Shown here: positions 33,549 to 42,520 of the stretch, one piece after another
Layout: each line of letters starts with the position of its first letter
How positions within the stretch are numbered: position 1 is the stretch's first letter
Assembly (NCBI GenBank): GCA_963811905.1
Contig: CAWETK010000014.1
Span: forward strand, 76,783 to 140,782
Source: DATFVA01 sp963811905
GTDB lineage: Bacteria; Bacteroidota; Ignavibacteria; Ignavibacteriales; Ignavibacteriaceae
Length of the DNA stretch: 64,000 bases
Reading direction: 5' to 3'
Translations under genes and position numbers: made by a program
The notes under the pieces: generated by a model
Told to the model about the DNA's origin: nothing
The model's database searches: none
What the model saw: only the letters and a program-made list of their open reading frames with translations

Positions 33549-35444
33549 TTATCTCTGATTAAGTTCTATTTGATAGAAGTTATTTTTAGTATTGCTGTCG
33601 GGAATAAAAGCTGCACCCAATTCAACTTTTGTAACAGGTTTGGCCGGTTTAAACACAACCTTTACAGAATTATTATTTTCCCAGACAGAAGCCGACTTAT
33701 AAACCGAATCCTTTGTTCCGTCTGAATAATAAAACACAAGGTTTACAGGAACCGGTATTTTCCCTTCATTAATTACTTCAACTGTTAAACCCGAATTTCC
33801 TAAAACAACATTTTTAATACCAAGGTCTGCATAATCTCTTGTGAAGTACCACGATTTCCAGAACCATGAGAGATCCTTACCCGCAGCTTTATTGAATGTG
33901 AAAAAATAATCAAAAGGAATAGGATGTTTGCCATGCCAGGCATTAATATATAAATGAAGAGCTTCTTTAAATTTGTCCTCTCCCAGTACGTCACGCAGAA
34001 ACAGGTATGAAAGTCCCGGCCTGGTATATGAAGCAAGACGGTAAGGTCTGTAACTCATATTCTCTGTTGTTACGAATAAAGGGATATCATTTTCAGTTCC
34101 GGCAGAAGTACTGAAGTTCTCTGCCTCCCTTTCGATCCTTCTCCTGTTGTGAAGTAATTCCTCCTCAAGATCAGTCGGAAGGAAAACAGCCCAGCCTTCG
34201 TCCATCCATGCATATTTCTGCTCATTTGTACCAATGTTAAAAGGGAAATACTGATGAGCACTTTCGTGGGAGGTTAGACTAACAGCACTGCTGTATGATT
34301 TAGTACTTCCATCATTGATCAGCATAGGAAATTCCATTCCTCCCTCACCGTTAAAAACAGTAAAGGATGGAAAAGGAAACGGAACACCAGGCATTTCAGC
34401 GGAGAAATAATGTATACACTGTCTTGCTATTTTTGCAACTCCGTAAAAATCTTCCGACTCTTTCTTATATACTGCGGCGATATAAACTCTTCTTCCGCGC
34501 TCGACCTGAAGTCCTGATGCATCCCATAAGTAATGGTCACTCGTCCCATAGACTACATCGGTTATGTTTTCGGCCCTAAATTTCCAGGTGTTCAAGGGAT
34601 TATCAGTATTATAGATCTGCCTGTTAAGATCAGCTTTGGAAATAATGTTTACTACGCTGTCGCTGTTCAGAGCAGATTTATATTTTTTCAGATACTCTCC
34701 GGAAAGTACCTCATCAGGGTTCTGAAGCACTCCTGTACCCCACACCCCGAAGGTATTCGGCACAGTCAACTCTATATTATAATTGGAAAAGTCATTATAG
34801 AATTCCTGCAGTCCTGTGTAGGGTATTACATCCCATCCGTCAATATCATCGTAAACGGAAACCTGGGGATACCAGTAACCTAACAAAAAAGAAGTGGAAT
34901 CATATGTGCCCATCCGCAGATTCTCACCCCCCGGAAGCGTAAAGTTCCAGTCAATATTCATTTTAATATCTGAATGAGGCGCGAGAGGATTATCCTTCAG
35001 ACTGATCGTAAAAAGTGTTCCCATCAATCCGAATTCCCTGTAGTTGCTCAGGTCCATTTCCTCACCCCGGAGCTTCAGATTTGAAATTGTCATTCCATCA
35101 GTTATCAGGTCAGAGCTTATTGCAAAATTCCTTGAGGCATTTTTCCTATTAATATTCTGATATAACCTGATTACTATTCTGTCAAGTGTATCAGGACTAT
35201 TGTTATGATAGACTATTTTTTCAGACCCGGTAAGCAGTCTTGCGGCAGGATTGAAGTCTGCTTTTATATCATAGTCTGATGAGTTCTGCCAGTACTTTGG
35301 TCCCGGAGTGCCATCCAGCGATCTTGTCCCCCGGTCATATGCTTTCTTTATATTCCTGGGAATGAATTCATCCTGGCTGAATGTATTATATGTACCGAGG
35401 AATAAGATTATGAACAGGACGGTTAAATTCAGAACAGCTTTCAT
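33549..35444 (-). CDS. Secreted M1 family metallopeptidase
   Basis: The 631-residue protein has signal peptide 1-23, an N-terminal beta domain (about 45-260), a GGMEFP motif (the GxMEN equivalent) and a zinc site HESAH at about 392-396 with the third ligand E after exactly 18 residues (WMDEGWAVF). A thermolysin-like helical part and a final beta domain (about 545-631) follow. M1 enzymes remove N-terminal residues from peptides; extracytoplasmic location is suggested by the signal peptide. It starts 16 bases after ruvB on the same strand. Confidence 0.94.
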   Translation of the reverse strand: MKAVLNLTVLFIILFLGTYNTFSQDEFIPRNIKKAYDRGTRSLDGTPGPKYWQNSSDYDIKADFNPAARLLTGSEKIVYHNNSPDTLDRIVIRLYQNINRKNASRNFAISSDLITDGMTISNLKLRGEEMDLSNYREFGLMGTLFTISLKDNPLAPHSDIKMNIDWNFTLPGGENLRMGTYDSTSFLLGYWYPQVSVYDDIDGWDVIPYTGLQEFYNDFSNYNIELTVPNTFGVWGTGVLQNPDEVLSGEYLKKYKSALNSDSVVNIISKADLNRQIYNTDNPLNTWKFRAENITDVVYGTSDHYLWDASGLQVERGRRVYIAAVYKKESEDFYGVAKIARQCIHYFSAEMPGVPFPFPSFTVFNGEGGMEFPMLINDGSTKSYSSAVSLTSHESAHQYFPFNIGTNEQKYAWMDEGWAVFLPTDLEEELLHNRRRIEREAENFSTSAGTENDIPLFVTTENMSYRPYRLASYTRPGLSYLFLRDVLGEDKFKEALHLYINAWHGKHPIPFDYFFTFNKAAGKDLSWFWKSWYFTRDYADLGIKNVVLGNSGLTVEVINEGKIPVPVNLVFYYSDGTKDSVYKSASVWENNNSVKVVFKPAKPVTKVELGAAFIPDSNTKNNFYQIELNQR

Positions 35445-35459
35445 TTTTTGTTTCTCCCT

Positions 35460-36488
35460 CTATTCAAATAAAGAATCCGGACTCTCCTGATTAAATTTAT
35501 TTTTTTTGAACCTTTTATATGCCAGAGCAGTGGCCTCCCGCCCGCGAGGTGTCCGCTGAATAAACCCTTGCTGTATCAGGAAAGGTTCATAAACTTCTTC
35601 AATGGTTCCTGCATCTTCATTTACTGCAACTGCAAGCGTGCTGAGACCAACCGGACCACCCTTGTATTTTTCTATTATTGCAAGGATTATCTCTTTGTCC
35701 ATTTCATCGAGGCCGAACTCATCTACCTCCAGGGCTTTTAAAGCTATCTTTGCCGTCTCCACATCCACAATTTTTTTATCATCAAAATCGGCAAAATCCC
35801 TTGTCCTCCGAAGAAGCCTGTTGGCGATACGGGGAGTTCCTCTCGACCTTTTGGCAATTTCCATTGCCGCATCTTTTTCTATTTTTAGGTTCAGAATCTT
35901 TGACGAGCGCTGCACGATAGTATGCAGTGTCGCGGAGTCATAGTAATCCAGTCTGAATTTAATTCCAAACCTGTCTCTTAAAGGTGATGAAAGCATCCCT
36001 GCTCTTGTTGTAGCCCCGACAAGCGTATACTTAGGAAGACTTATCTGAACGGTTCTTGCATTTGGACCGGTATCGATCATTATATCGAGTTTATAGTCCT
36101 CCATGGCTGAGTAAAGGTATTCCTCCACGACCGGACTTAAACGATGGATCTCATCAATAAAAAGAACTGATTTTTCTTCAAGGTTGGTTAAGATACCCGC
36201 CAGGTCGCCTGGTTTTTCGAGAACAGGGCCGGAGGTTATCTTCAGTTTCACTCCCATTTCATTTGCAATGATATGGGCAAGTGTTGTTTTCCCCAGTCCC
36301 GGAGGTCCTGTCAGCAATACATGATCAAGAGCCTCTCCCCGTTTACAGGCAGCAGAGATAAAGACATTAAGGTTGTCTGTTATTTTACTCTGTCCGTTGA
36401 AATCCGAAATTTTCTTTGGTCTTAAAGTCTGTTCGATTTTCTTCTCAGAATCATTCACTTCCGGGTTTGTTGTATCCGATTTTCTCAT
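35460..36488 (-). CDS. ruvB: Holliday junction branch migration helicase RuvB
   Basis: The 342-residue AAA+ protein has Walker A GPPGLGKTT, Walker B LFIDEIHRL, sensor 1 GATTRAGMLSSPLRDRFG and the C-terminal winged helix (IQQGFIQRTPRGREAT). Length and motifs match the family. It forms the hexameric motor with RuvA and RuvC for recombination repair; those genes are not in the window. It starts two bases after the stop of the acyltransferase gene. Confidence 0.97.
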   Translation of the reverse strand: MRKSDTTNPEVNDSEKKIEQTLRPKKISDFNGQSKITDNLNVFISAACKRGEALDHVLLTGPPGLGKTTLAHIIANEMGVKLKITSGPVLEKPGDLAGILTNLEEKSVLFIDEIHRLSPVVEEYLYSAMEDYKLDIMIDTGPNARTVQISLPKYTLVGATTRAGMLSSPLRDRFGIKFRLDYYDSATLHTIVQRSSKILNLKIEKDAAMEIAKRSRGTPRIANRLLRRTRDFADFDDKKIVDVETAKIALKALEVDEFGLDEMDKEIILAIIEKYKGGPVGLSTLAVAVNEDAGTIEEVYEPFLIQQGFIQRTPRGREATALAYKRFKKNKFNQESPDSLFE

Positions 36489-36490
36489 TA

Positions 36491-37591
36491 CTACTGTGTT
36501 ACTAATTGTTTGTTTTTAATTTTCAATTTATGGATTACTATTACCATCAATGACATCAGGGTAATCATTCCTACAGCAAATCCGACTGTATTCCATGCAC
36601 TTAAACTGGAACCGAACAGCAATATCAGTCCCGGGTTCCATGCACTTCCATACAAAATCATCAGGTGTATAATATATATCAATAGTGTATTTCTTCCAAC
36701 CAGGATCAGGAACCTGGGTATAGTTTCAACTTTTAGTGAGATAAAAGAGACTAAAGCATTCAATATCAGTACAAATCCAAGTCTCATAAATGCCAGGACT
36801 GGGCTTTCAGGCCAGGCATCAAAACCGGCACCATAAAACATTTGAAGGAAATAATTAATTATTAAGGCTCCTCCGAGGAGTATGCTTCCTGCGATCAGTA
36901 TTCTGAGGCTGAACCCGGCTGTCTTGAAAACCATCGGGTTCTTTGCCAGGTAGCTGCCCAGAACTCCTCCGGCTATCACATAGCCAACCCAGGGAAACAG
37001 CGGGAATATGGATCCGGTGTCTTTATAAAAATATCCTGCAATCGGGACGGGAAGGAATTCCTTCCATGCAATATTAGAAAAGAAGGGAAATAATATAAAA
37101 AATACCAGGGTGCCTGCAGTAAAAACGAGATAGTCGCTGAGATTCAATTTTTCAGCAATCCAGGAACAGATCAGAAGGAAGAATAGTCCCATCCCTATAC
37201 ATTGAAGGACATCCACTGCCATAAAGATCTGCCATTGGTCCCGGGTGACCTGTGAAAAATCAACCACCGTTGCAGTAGGGTAACGCAGAAGATAACCGAG
37301 CACTACCAGCAGCACTACCCTCTTATAACCCTTCTTAACCCTGGGATTAGCTGCGAAAGGTTCTTTTACAAGCCTGAATAAGTAAGTGAAGACCACACCT
37401 GCAGAAAACATAAAAATAGGGGCAGTCATCCCCCGCATAAAAAGCCATAATGCATATACTGTAAAATCCGGATTACGGTAGGAATTTGCAAGCAATACAT
37501 CTGTGGTATGCCCCTGAACCATCTGCAGAACAGCAAAAGCCCGCATTAAATCTATAAATATAATGCGATTCTTCTGGGAACTATGAGTCAT
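36491..37591 (-). CDS. DUF1624/HGSNAT-like multi-pass membrane acyltransferase
   Basis: The 366-residue protein has about ten membrane helices. It starts with the acyltransferase-type motif RIIFIDLMRAFAVLQMVQGH, in which the histidine corresponds to the essential residue of acyltransferase-3 and heparan-alpha-glucosaminide acetyltransferase-like proteins, and ends with GRNTLLIYIIHLMILYG. It may transfer an acyl group from CoA to a sugar or lipid across the membrane; the acceptor is unknown. It is immediately upstream of ruvB. Confidence 0.85.
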   Translation of the reverse strand: MTHSSQKNRIIFIDLMRAFAVLQMVQGHTTDVLLANSYRNPDFTVYALWLFMRGMTAPIFMFSAGVVFTYLFRLVKEPFAANPRVKKGYKRVVLLVVLGYLLRYPTATVVDFSQVTRDQWQIFMAVDVLQCIGMGLFFLLICSWIAEKLNLSDYLVFTAGTLVFFILFPFFSNIAWKEFLPVPIAGYFYKDTGSIFPLFPWVGYVIAGGVLGSYLAKNPMVFKTAGFSLRILIAGSILLGGALIINYFLQMFYGAGFDAWPESPVLAFMRLGFVLILNALVSFISLKVETIPRFLILVGRNTLLIYIIHLMILYGSAWNPGLILLFGSSLSAWNTVGFAVGMITLMSLMVIVIHKLKIKNKQLVTQ

Positions 37592-37683
37592 TCAAAATCC
37601 GGTAAATACTGGTTAACTAAAGGAAGAAAAATAACCAAACCGTGATTAAAAATGAACATCAAAAATTGTGACGGGATATATAT

Positions 37684-37713
37684 AAAAAATGCCTGCAGGA
37701 AGGTCTGCAGGCA
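37684..37713 (-). terminator. Terminator of the heat-shock operon
   Basis: On the minus strand a perfect 9-bp stem (TGCCTGCAG / CTGCAGGCA) with a 6-base loop is followed by six T. It starts 30 bases after the last hsp20 stop. Confidence 0.92.
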
Positions 37714-37742
37714 CTTTATAATTAACCAGGTAAAAAAAACAA

Positions 37743-38144
37743 TTACTTAATATTTATTGTTCTTGGTTTTACCCTGTCATGTTTTGGAAGTTTAACAATC
37801 AGCTGTCCGTTTTCAAATTTAGCAGATACTTTGCTTTCGTCAATGCTATCTGAAATTTTGAACCTGCGGAAGAAGTGTCCTATCTCTTTTTCTTTAAGGA
37901 TGAATTTCCGGTTCAGTATATCCTGGTAATTTATCTTACCGAATATAAGCATTGAACCTTCTTCCATCTTCAGACTGACATCTTCTTTATTTACACCCGG
38001 CATATCTGCTGAAAGAATGAATTCATCATTCGTCTCGTAGATATCTACCAATGGTGCATAACTGCCTTCTGAATTCAGAAGGTCTTCCCATGATTGTTTT
38101 TCTTCTTTAACTTCAACCGTTTCATTATTATGGTTATCGTTCAT
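37743..38144 (-). CDS. Small heat shock protein (Hsp20/alpha-crystallin family), distal copy
   Basis: The 133-residue protein has an acidic N terminus, then an alpha-crystallin domain with ADMPGVNKEDVSLKM, a beta5-beta7 region and the C-terminal GQLIVKLPKHD. It holds unfolding proteins for later refolding by DnaK. It lies 69 bases downstream of dnaK; a hairpin in the gap may set its relative expression. It differs clearly from the second Hsp20 at 40235-40669. Confidence 0.94.
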   Translation of the reverse strand: MNDNHNNETVEVKEEKQSWEDLLNSEGSYAPLVDIYETNDEFILSADMPGVNKEDVSLKMEEGSMLIFGKINYQDILNRKFILKEKEIGHFFRRFKISDSIDESKVSAKFENGQLIVKLPKHDRVKPRTINIK

Positions 38145-38184
38145 CTCGGACTCCTTATTTTTTTATAAATTTCTTAGTAATAAT

Positions 38185-38206
38185 GATGCAGTCCGAAGAC
38201 TGCATC
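38185..38206 (-). other. Hairpin between dnaK and the distal hsp20 gene
   Basis: GATGCAGT, loop of six, ACTGCATC: a perfect 8-bp stem 7 bases after the dnaK stop. No T run follows directly, so it is more likely an mRNA-stability or partial attenuation element than a full terminator. Confidence 0.6.
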
Positions 38207-38213
38207 TCAACCA

Positions 38214-40163
38214 TTATTTCTTGTCTTTATTTTTCTCTTCGTCTTCATCAACTACTTCATAAGAGGCATCCTGAACATTCTCTTTGCCTTCTTCTTTTCC
38301 GCCGCTCTGCTGCTGAGACTGCTGCTGCTGTCCGCCCGGAGCTCCCTGACCTTGAGGCCCGCCAGCCTGGCTGTACAACTGTGAAGCGACTTCATTCCAG
38401 ACTTTGCTTAACGAATCGGTTGCTGATTTCATCTGTTCCGTATTGTTAGCAGAGATTGCCTCTTCAACCTTTTTAATTTCGGCTTCAAGCCGTGATTTAT
38501 TATCAGGAGAAATCTTGTCCTTCATTTCTTCTATTTGTTTTTTGGTCTGGAACACAAGACTGTCAGCCTGGTTCTTTATTTCAACTGCTTCCTTTTTCTT
38601 CTTATCTTCGGCTGCGTGCTCCTTCGCATCATTCTTCATCTTTTCAATTTCATCTTTATTCAGACCGCTCGAGGAGGTAATTCGTATACTCTGCTCTTTT
38701 CCTGAAGCCTTATCCTTAGCATTTACATGAAGGATTCCGTTAGCATCGATATCGAATGTCACTTCTACCTGGGGTACACCCCGTGGTGCCGGCGGGATTC
38801 CGTCAAGATGAAATCTTCCAAGCGACCTGCTGTCTGCTGCCATCTGTCTTTCACCCTGCAGTACATTGATTTCAACTGAAGGCTGATTATCCGATGCAGT
38901 GGAAAATATCTCACTCTTCTTCGTAGGAATCGTTGTGTTCGCATCGATAAGCTTTGTAAATACTCCGCCGAGTGTTTCTATACCTAACGACAGAGGAGTA
39001 ACGTCAAGGAGTAATACATCTTTTACGTCCCCTGAGAGTACACCGCCCTGGATTGAAGCACCGATAGCTACAACTTCATCAGGATTAACACCTTTGTGCG
39101 GCTCGCGGTTAAATAATTTTTTAACAAGTTCCTGAACCATCGGAATCCTGGTAGAACCGCCGACAAGTATGACCTCATCAACCTGATCGGGAGTAACTCC
39201 AGCATCTTTAATTGCTTTTTCACAGGGTGTCTTGGTCCTCTGTACCAGATCGTCAATCAGCTGTTCAAACTTTGACCTGGAAAGATTGATATTCAGGTGT
39301 TTTGGTCCTTCCTGGGTAGCTGTAATGAATGGAAGGTTTACATCAGTTGACGATGAAGATGATAATTCAATTTTTGCCTTTTCTGCAGCTTCTTTCAATC
39401 TCTGCAGTGCCATGGGATCTTTTCTTAAATCAATACTTTCCAGCTTTTTAAATTCGTCAGCAAGAAAATCGATTATTCTCTGATCGAAGTCATCTCCTCC
39501 AAGGTGGCCGTCGCCATTCGTTGATTTCACTTCGAATACACCCTCACCAAGCTGGAGGATCGAAATATCAAACGTACCGCCTCCGAGATCATATACCGCA
39601 ACAGTGTGATCTGAAGTTTTCTTATCAAGTCCGTAGGCAAGCGCAGCTGCCGTTGGCTCATTGATTATTCTTCTCACCTGCAGACCGGCAATTTCACCAG
39701 CATCCTTGGTAGCCTGGCGCTGAGAATCATTAAAATATGCCGGGACTGTAATTACCGCTTCGGTTACTTCCTGTCCCAGGTATTCCTCTGCTGTTTTCTT
39801 CATCTTCTGCAGAATCATAGCGCTGATTTCCGGAGGTGAATAAACCCTGTCGCCTATTTTTACACGTGCTGTATTGTTGTCGCCTGCAATTACTTCATAA
39901 GGGACTTTACTTTTCTCATCCGTCACTTCATCTATCTTTCTTCCCATAAATCTTTTGATAGAAAATACCGTATTCTTCGGATTTGTAATTGACTGTCTTT
40001 TAGCCGGCTGACCGACTAACCTTTCACCTGATTTGGTGAATGCAACAACAGAAGGGGTTGTACGCCCGCCTTCTGAGTTGGGAATTACCACCGGATCATT
40101 ACCTTCCATTACCGCCACGCAAGAATTTGTCGTTCCTAAATCTATTCCTATTATCTTGCCCAT
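38214..40163 (-). CDS. dnaK: Chaperone DnaK (Hsp70)
   Basis: The 649-residue protein has all Hsp70 signatures: GIDLGTTNSCVAVM (4-17), YDLGGGTFDISIL, ILVGGSTRIPMVQ and the linker DVLLLDVTPLSLGIE. The C-terminal tail is rich in Gln/Gly and ends in acidic residues (VVDEDEEKNKDKK). It refolds proteins with DnaJ and GrpE, which are not encoded here. It lies between two hsp20 genes on the same strand, so holding and refolding chaperones are co-expressed. Confidence 0.98.
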   Translation of the reverse strand: MGKIIGIDLGTTNSCVAVMEGNDPVVIPNSEGGRTTPSVVAFTKSGERLVGQPAKRQSITNPKNTVFSIKRFMGRKIDEVTDEKSKVPYEVIAGDNNTARVKIGDRVYSPPEISAMILQKMKKTAEEYLGQEVTEAVITVPAYFNDSQRQATKDAGEIAGLQVRRIINEPTAAALAYGLDKKTSDHTVAVYDLGGGTFDISILQLGEGVFEVKSTNGDGHLGGDDFDQRIIDFLADEFKKLESIDLRKDPMALQRLKEAAEKAKIELSSSSSTDVNLPFITATQEGPKHLNINLSRSKFEQLIDDLVQRTKTPCEKAIKDAGVTPDQVDEVILVGGSTRIPMVQELVKKLFNREPHKGVNPDEVVAIGASIQGGVLSGDVKDVLLLDVTPLSLGIETLGGVFTKLIDANTTIPTKKSEIFSTASDNQPSVEINVLQGERQMAADSRSLGRFHLDGIPPAPRGVPQVEVTFDIDANGILHVNAKDKASGKEQSIRITSSSGLNKDEIEKMKNDAKEHAAEDKKKKEAVEIKNQADSLVFQTKKQIEEMKDKISPDNKSRLEAEIKKVEEAISANNTEQMKSATDSLSKVWNEVASQLYSQAGGPQGQGAPGGQQQQSQQQSGGKEEGKENVQDASYEVVDEDEEKNKDKK

Positions 40164-40234
40164 TCTAAAACTCCTTCCTGTTTGTATTTATTTCCTGTAA
40201 TTATGCAGAAACTCTGCTGAACTTTTTTCTCTCG

Positions 40235-40669
40235 TTATTTAATTTCAATGTTTCTTTCTTTTGCAGCTTTAACATCGTTCTTTTCAATTGAAATGCTAAG
40301 AACGCCGTTTTCAAATTCTGCTTCTACGTTATCAGGATTTATATCCTCAGGAAGTGTAAAACTCCTTGAAAACTCACCGTATATTATCTCATTCCTGAAG
40401 TATTGTTTATCCTGTTCTTTATCCTCATTTTTTTTCTTTTTACCGCTAATAGTAAGAATGTTATCCTGAAGCGATATTTTCATATCTTCTTTTTTAACTC
40501 CGGGAATCTCAGCATCGATGAAAATACCCTTGTTATCGGCAGAAATATCTACCCGCGGGCTAAATGAAAATCCGAGGTCAATATTCGCCGGGAATTCACC
40601 AAAAAATTTATGCAGCCGGTTATTCAGGATATCCAATTCTCTCAACGGTTCAAATTTTACAAATGTCAT
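40235..40669 (-). CDS. Small heat shock protein (Hsp20/alpha-crystallin family), proximal copy
   Basis: The 144-residue protein reads FSPRVDISADNKGIFID, AEIPGVKKEDMKISL, a charged KKKKNEDKEQDKQYF loop and the C-terminal GVLSISIEKND: a complete alpha-crystallin domain. It is first in the hsp20-dnaK-hsp20 set, so the regulatory palindromes at 40710-40724 and 40794-40810 lie in its promoter region. AAAGGAG is the ribosome site. Confidence 0.95.
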   Translation of the reverse strand: MTFVKFEPLRELDILNNRLHKFFGEFPANIDLGFSFSPRVDISADNKGIFIDAEIPGVKKEDMKISLQDNILTISGKKKKNEDKEQDKQYFRNEIIYGEFSRSFTLPEDINPDNVEAEFENGVLSISIEKNDVKAAKERNIEIK

Positions 40670-40709
40670 TTTTTATTCTCCTTTAATGCTTTTTAAACTT
40701 GTTATTTAT

Positions 40710-40724
40710 ACATTCAATGAATGT
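40710..40724. promoter_or_regulatory. Palindrome ACATTCA-A-TGAATGT
   Basis: Perfect 7-bp half-sites around one base, 41-55 bases upstream of the first hsp20 start, close to where the promoter must be. Confidence 0.45.
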
Positions 40725-40793
40725 GCCACATAAATAATTCTTATAAGTCTTTGTATTATAGTAATTTACAGCTTTGACGAAAAATTACATCCA

Positions 40794-40810
40794 ACTGACT
40801 AATTGTCAGT
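40794..40810. promoter_or_regulatory. Operator-like palindrome ACTGAC-N5-GTCAGT upstream of heat-shock operon
   Basis: Perfect 6-bp half-sites around TAATT, in the 301-base divergent gap between the heat-shock operon and birA. The same half-sites and spacing are found at 7226-7242. No CIRCE element (TTAGCACTC-N9-GAGTGCTAA) is visible here, so this may be an alternative stress operator. Confidence 0.55.
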
Positions 40811-40970
40811 ATCTCTGCCTTTTTGTCTAAACCTGCCTCGAATTTGACAAAATAATTGCCATTCCATTACCGGCGTTGTGGTTATTTCTAAATAACCAAT
40901 TATAAATGTGGAATGAACAATTAATATTTAATTTTTTTATCTTAGTCACTCATTAATTGAAGGAAATAAT

Positions 40971-41744
40971 TTGTTCGACCTGGAGTTTTTTGATATTAAA
41001 CTTGATACTGAAATTATCGGCAGAAACTTTATTTATGCCGAGGAAGTTGATTCCACTAATAGCGTTCTGCTCAATAAATCTAATAAATTCGACAAAGATG
41101 GCACGGTTGTCCTGAGCGAGAAACAGTCAGAGGGCCGGGGCCGTAAAGACCGGGTCTGGTACAGCAACAAAGAAATGAACCTGACCTTTTCAATCCTGTT
41201 AAATAACAGAGATTTTTCAGGAGGGAAAATAAACATGGTCAATTTTGCATCCTCCCTGGCAGTTGCAATGGCAATCGAAAACCTCTATCAGCTTAAAATT
41301 GAACTTAAATGGCCAAACGATGTTTTGATAAACAGGAAAAAAACTGCCGGAATATTAATTGAGTCCTCATCCGCCGGTAAAAAAATAGAAAAGGTAGTTA
41401 CCGGGATTGGTATAAATGTAAATCAGACATCCTTCCAGGGGATTTTTAAGATTCCGCCTACATCTATTAAAGCAGAGACAGGCAGCCTGGTTGAACGTGA
41501 GGTGCTTCTTGCCGAGGTGCTGAATATCTTCGAGGAAATTCTGCAGTGGATTGATAGTAAACCCGGGGAAATATTAAAGGACTGGAAAGCACGCTGCAGA
41601 ATGATCGGCGAAAAAATCTCTGTAACTGAAGGCGAAAGTGTCAAGTACGGAATTTTTGACGACATTGACGATGAGGGCTTCCTGATCCTTAAGAACGGAC
41701 GCAAGCTTGAAAAGATATATTTCGGAGATGTAAGCATTGGATGA
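40971..41744 (+). CDS. birA: Biotin-[acetyl-CoA-carboxylase] ligase BirA
   Basis: The 257-residue protein uses a TTG start with a GAAGGA ribosome site. It contains EEVDSTNSVLL, GRGRKDRVWYS (55-61, biotinoyl-AMP binding loop), LKWPNDVLINRKKTAGILIE and the small C-terminal SH3-like domain. It lacks the N-terminal DNA-binding domain of E. coli BirA, so it is a ligase only. It biotinylates the carrier subunit of acetyl-CoA carboxylase, whose AccD subunit is encoded at 43369-44208. The coaX gene follows after 26 bases. Confidence 0.95.
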   Translation: MFDLEFFDIKLDTEIIGRNFIYAEEVDSTNSVLLNKSNKFDKDGTVVLSEKQSEGRGRKDRVWYSNKEMNLTFSILLNNRDFSGGKINMVNFASSLAVAMAIENLYQLKIELKWPNDVLINRKKTAGILIESSSAGKKIEKVVTGIGINVNQTSFQGIFKIPPTSIKAETGSLVEREVLLAEVLNIFEEILQWIDSKPGEILKDWKARCRMIGEKISVTEGESVKYGIFDDIDDEGFLILKNGRKLEKIYFGDVSIG

Positions 41745-41770
41745 AATAATAATCAATTCCCGGTAATCAT

Positions 41771-42520
41771 ATGCTTCTGGCTTGCGATATAGGTAATTCG
41801 AGGATCAAAGCAGGATTATTTTCCGGCAATAAACTGATTGAAACATTTTCATTTGAAAATGCGGAACAGCTTCAGGAACTCTATCGGAACAAACAAATTT
41901 CAGGTACCGGAATTTCATCTGTGGTTCCTGAATCGTCCGGCCAACTGATCAATTTCCTCGAAAACAGCTCACAGCTCTATCACTGTATATCAAAGGATTC
42001 CAGGTTCAATCTTAAAATTAACTATAAAACCCCCTCCACACTGGGCACGGACAGGATCTGTTCAGCGGAAGGAGCACTTCTGTTAAACGGAGATATGAAA
42101 GATGATGAAATAATTTTAACGATTGACCTGGGGACTGCAACCACAGTCAATATTGTTAAATCCGCCAATGAATTCATTGGCGGGGTGATAGCTCCAGGTG
42201 TTACAATGATGGGAGAAGCACTTCACTCATACACTGCACAGCTGCCGCTGGCCGGTTTTTCAGACTTTGACAGTATGATTGGAAGTTCAACCAGGTCATC
42301 GATTGCCAGCGGACTCATCAATTCAGCTTTAGGCATGATTAACAGGATAACAGCATATATACAAAAGACTTTCAGCCCGGGAAAGATCAGCATATTTATG
42401 ACGGGGGGAAATGCAGAAAAGTTATTCCCTTATATCGATTTCGAATTCGTATATGAAAAACATCTTGTGCTCTACGGGATTAAAGCAATAGCCGGTCTGA
42501 ACCTTAGCTCTAAGCTTTAA
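41771..42520 (+). CDS. coaX: Type III pantothenate kinase CoaX
   Basis: The 249-residue protein shows the ASKHA-type phosphate motifs DIGNSRIKAGLF (6-17) and TIDLGTATTVNIV, with GTDRICSAEGAL and GGVIAPGVTMMGEAL: all type III signatures. It phosphorylates pantothenate, the first step to CoA. It overlaps panC tail-to-tail by 11 bases; PanC makes its substrate. Confidence 0.96.
   Translation: MLLACDIGNSRIKAGLFSGNKLIETFSFENAEQLQELYRNKQISGTGISSVVPESSGQLINFLENSSQLYHCISKDSRFNLKINYKTPSTLGTDRICSAEGALLLNGDMKDDEIILTIDLGTATTVNIVKSANEFIGGVIAPGVTMMGEALHSYTAQLPLAGFSDFDSMIGSSTRSSIASGLINSALGMINRITAYIQKTFSPGKISIFMTGGNAEKLFPYIDFEFVYEKHLVLYGIKAIAGLNLSSKL

Noticed and set aside
40164..40970. Search for a CIRCE element or DnaJ/GrpE genes beside dnaK
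   Set aside because: No TTAGCACTC-N9-GAGTGCTAA and no such genes are visible in the window.
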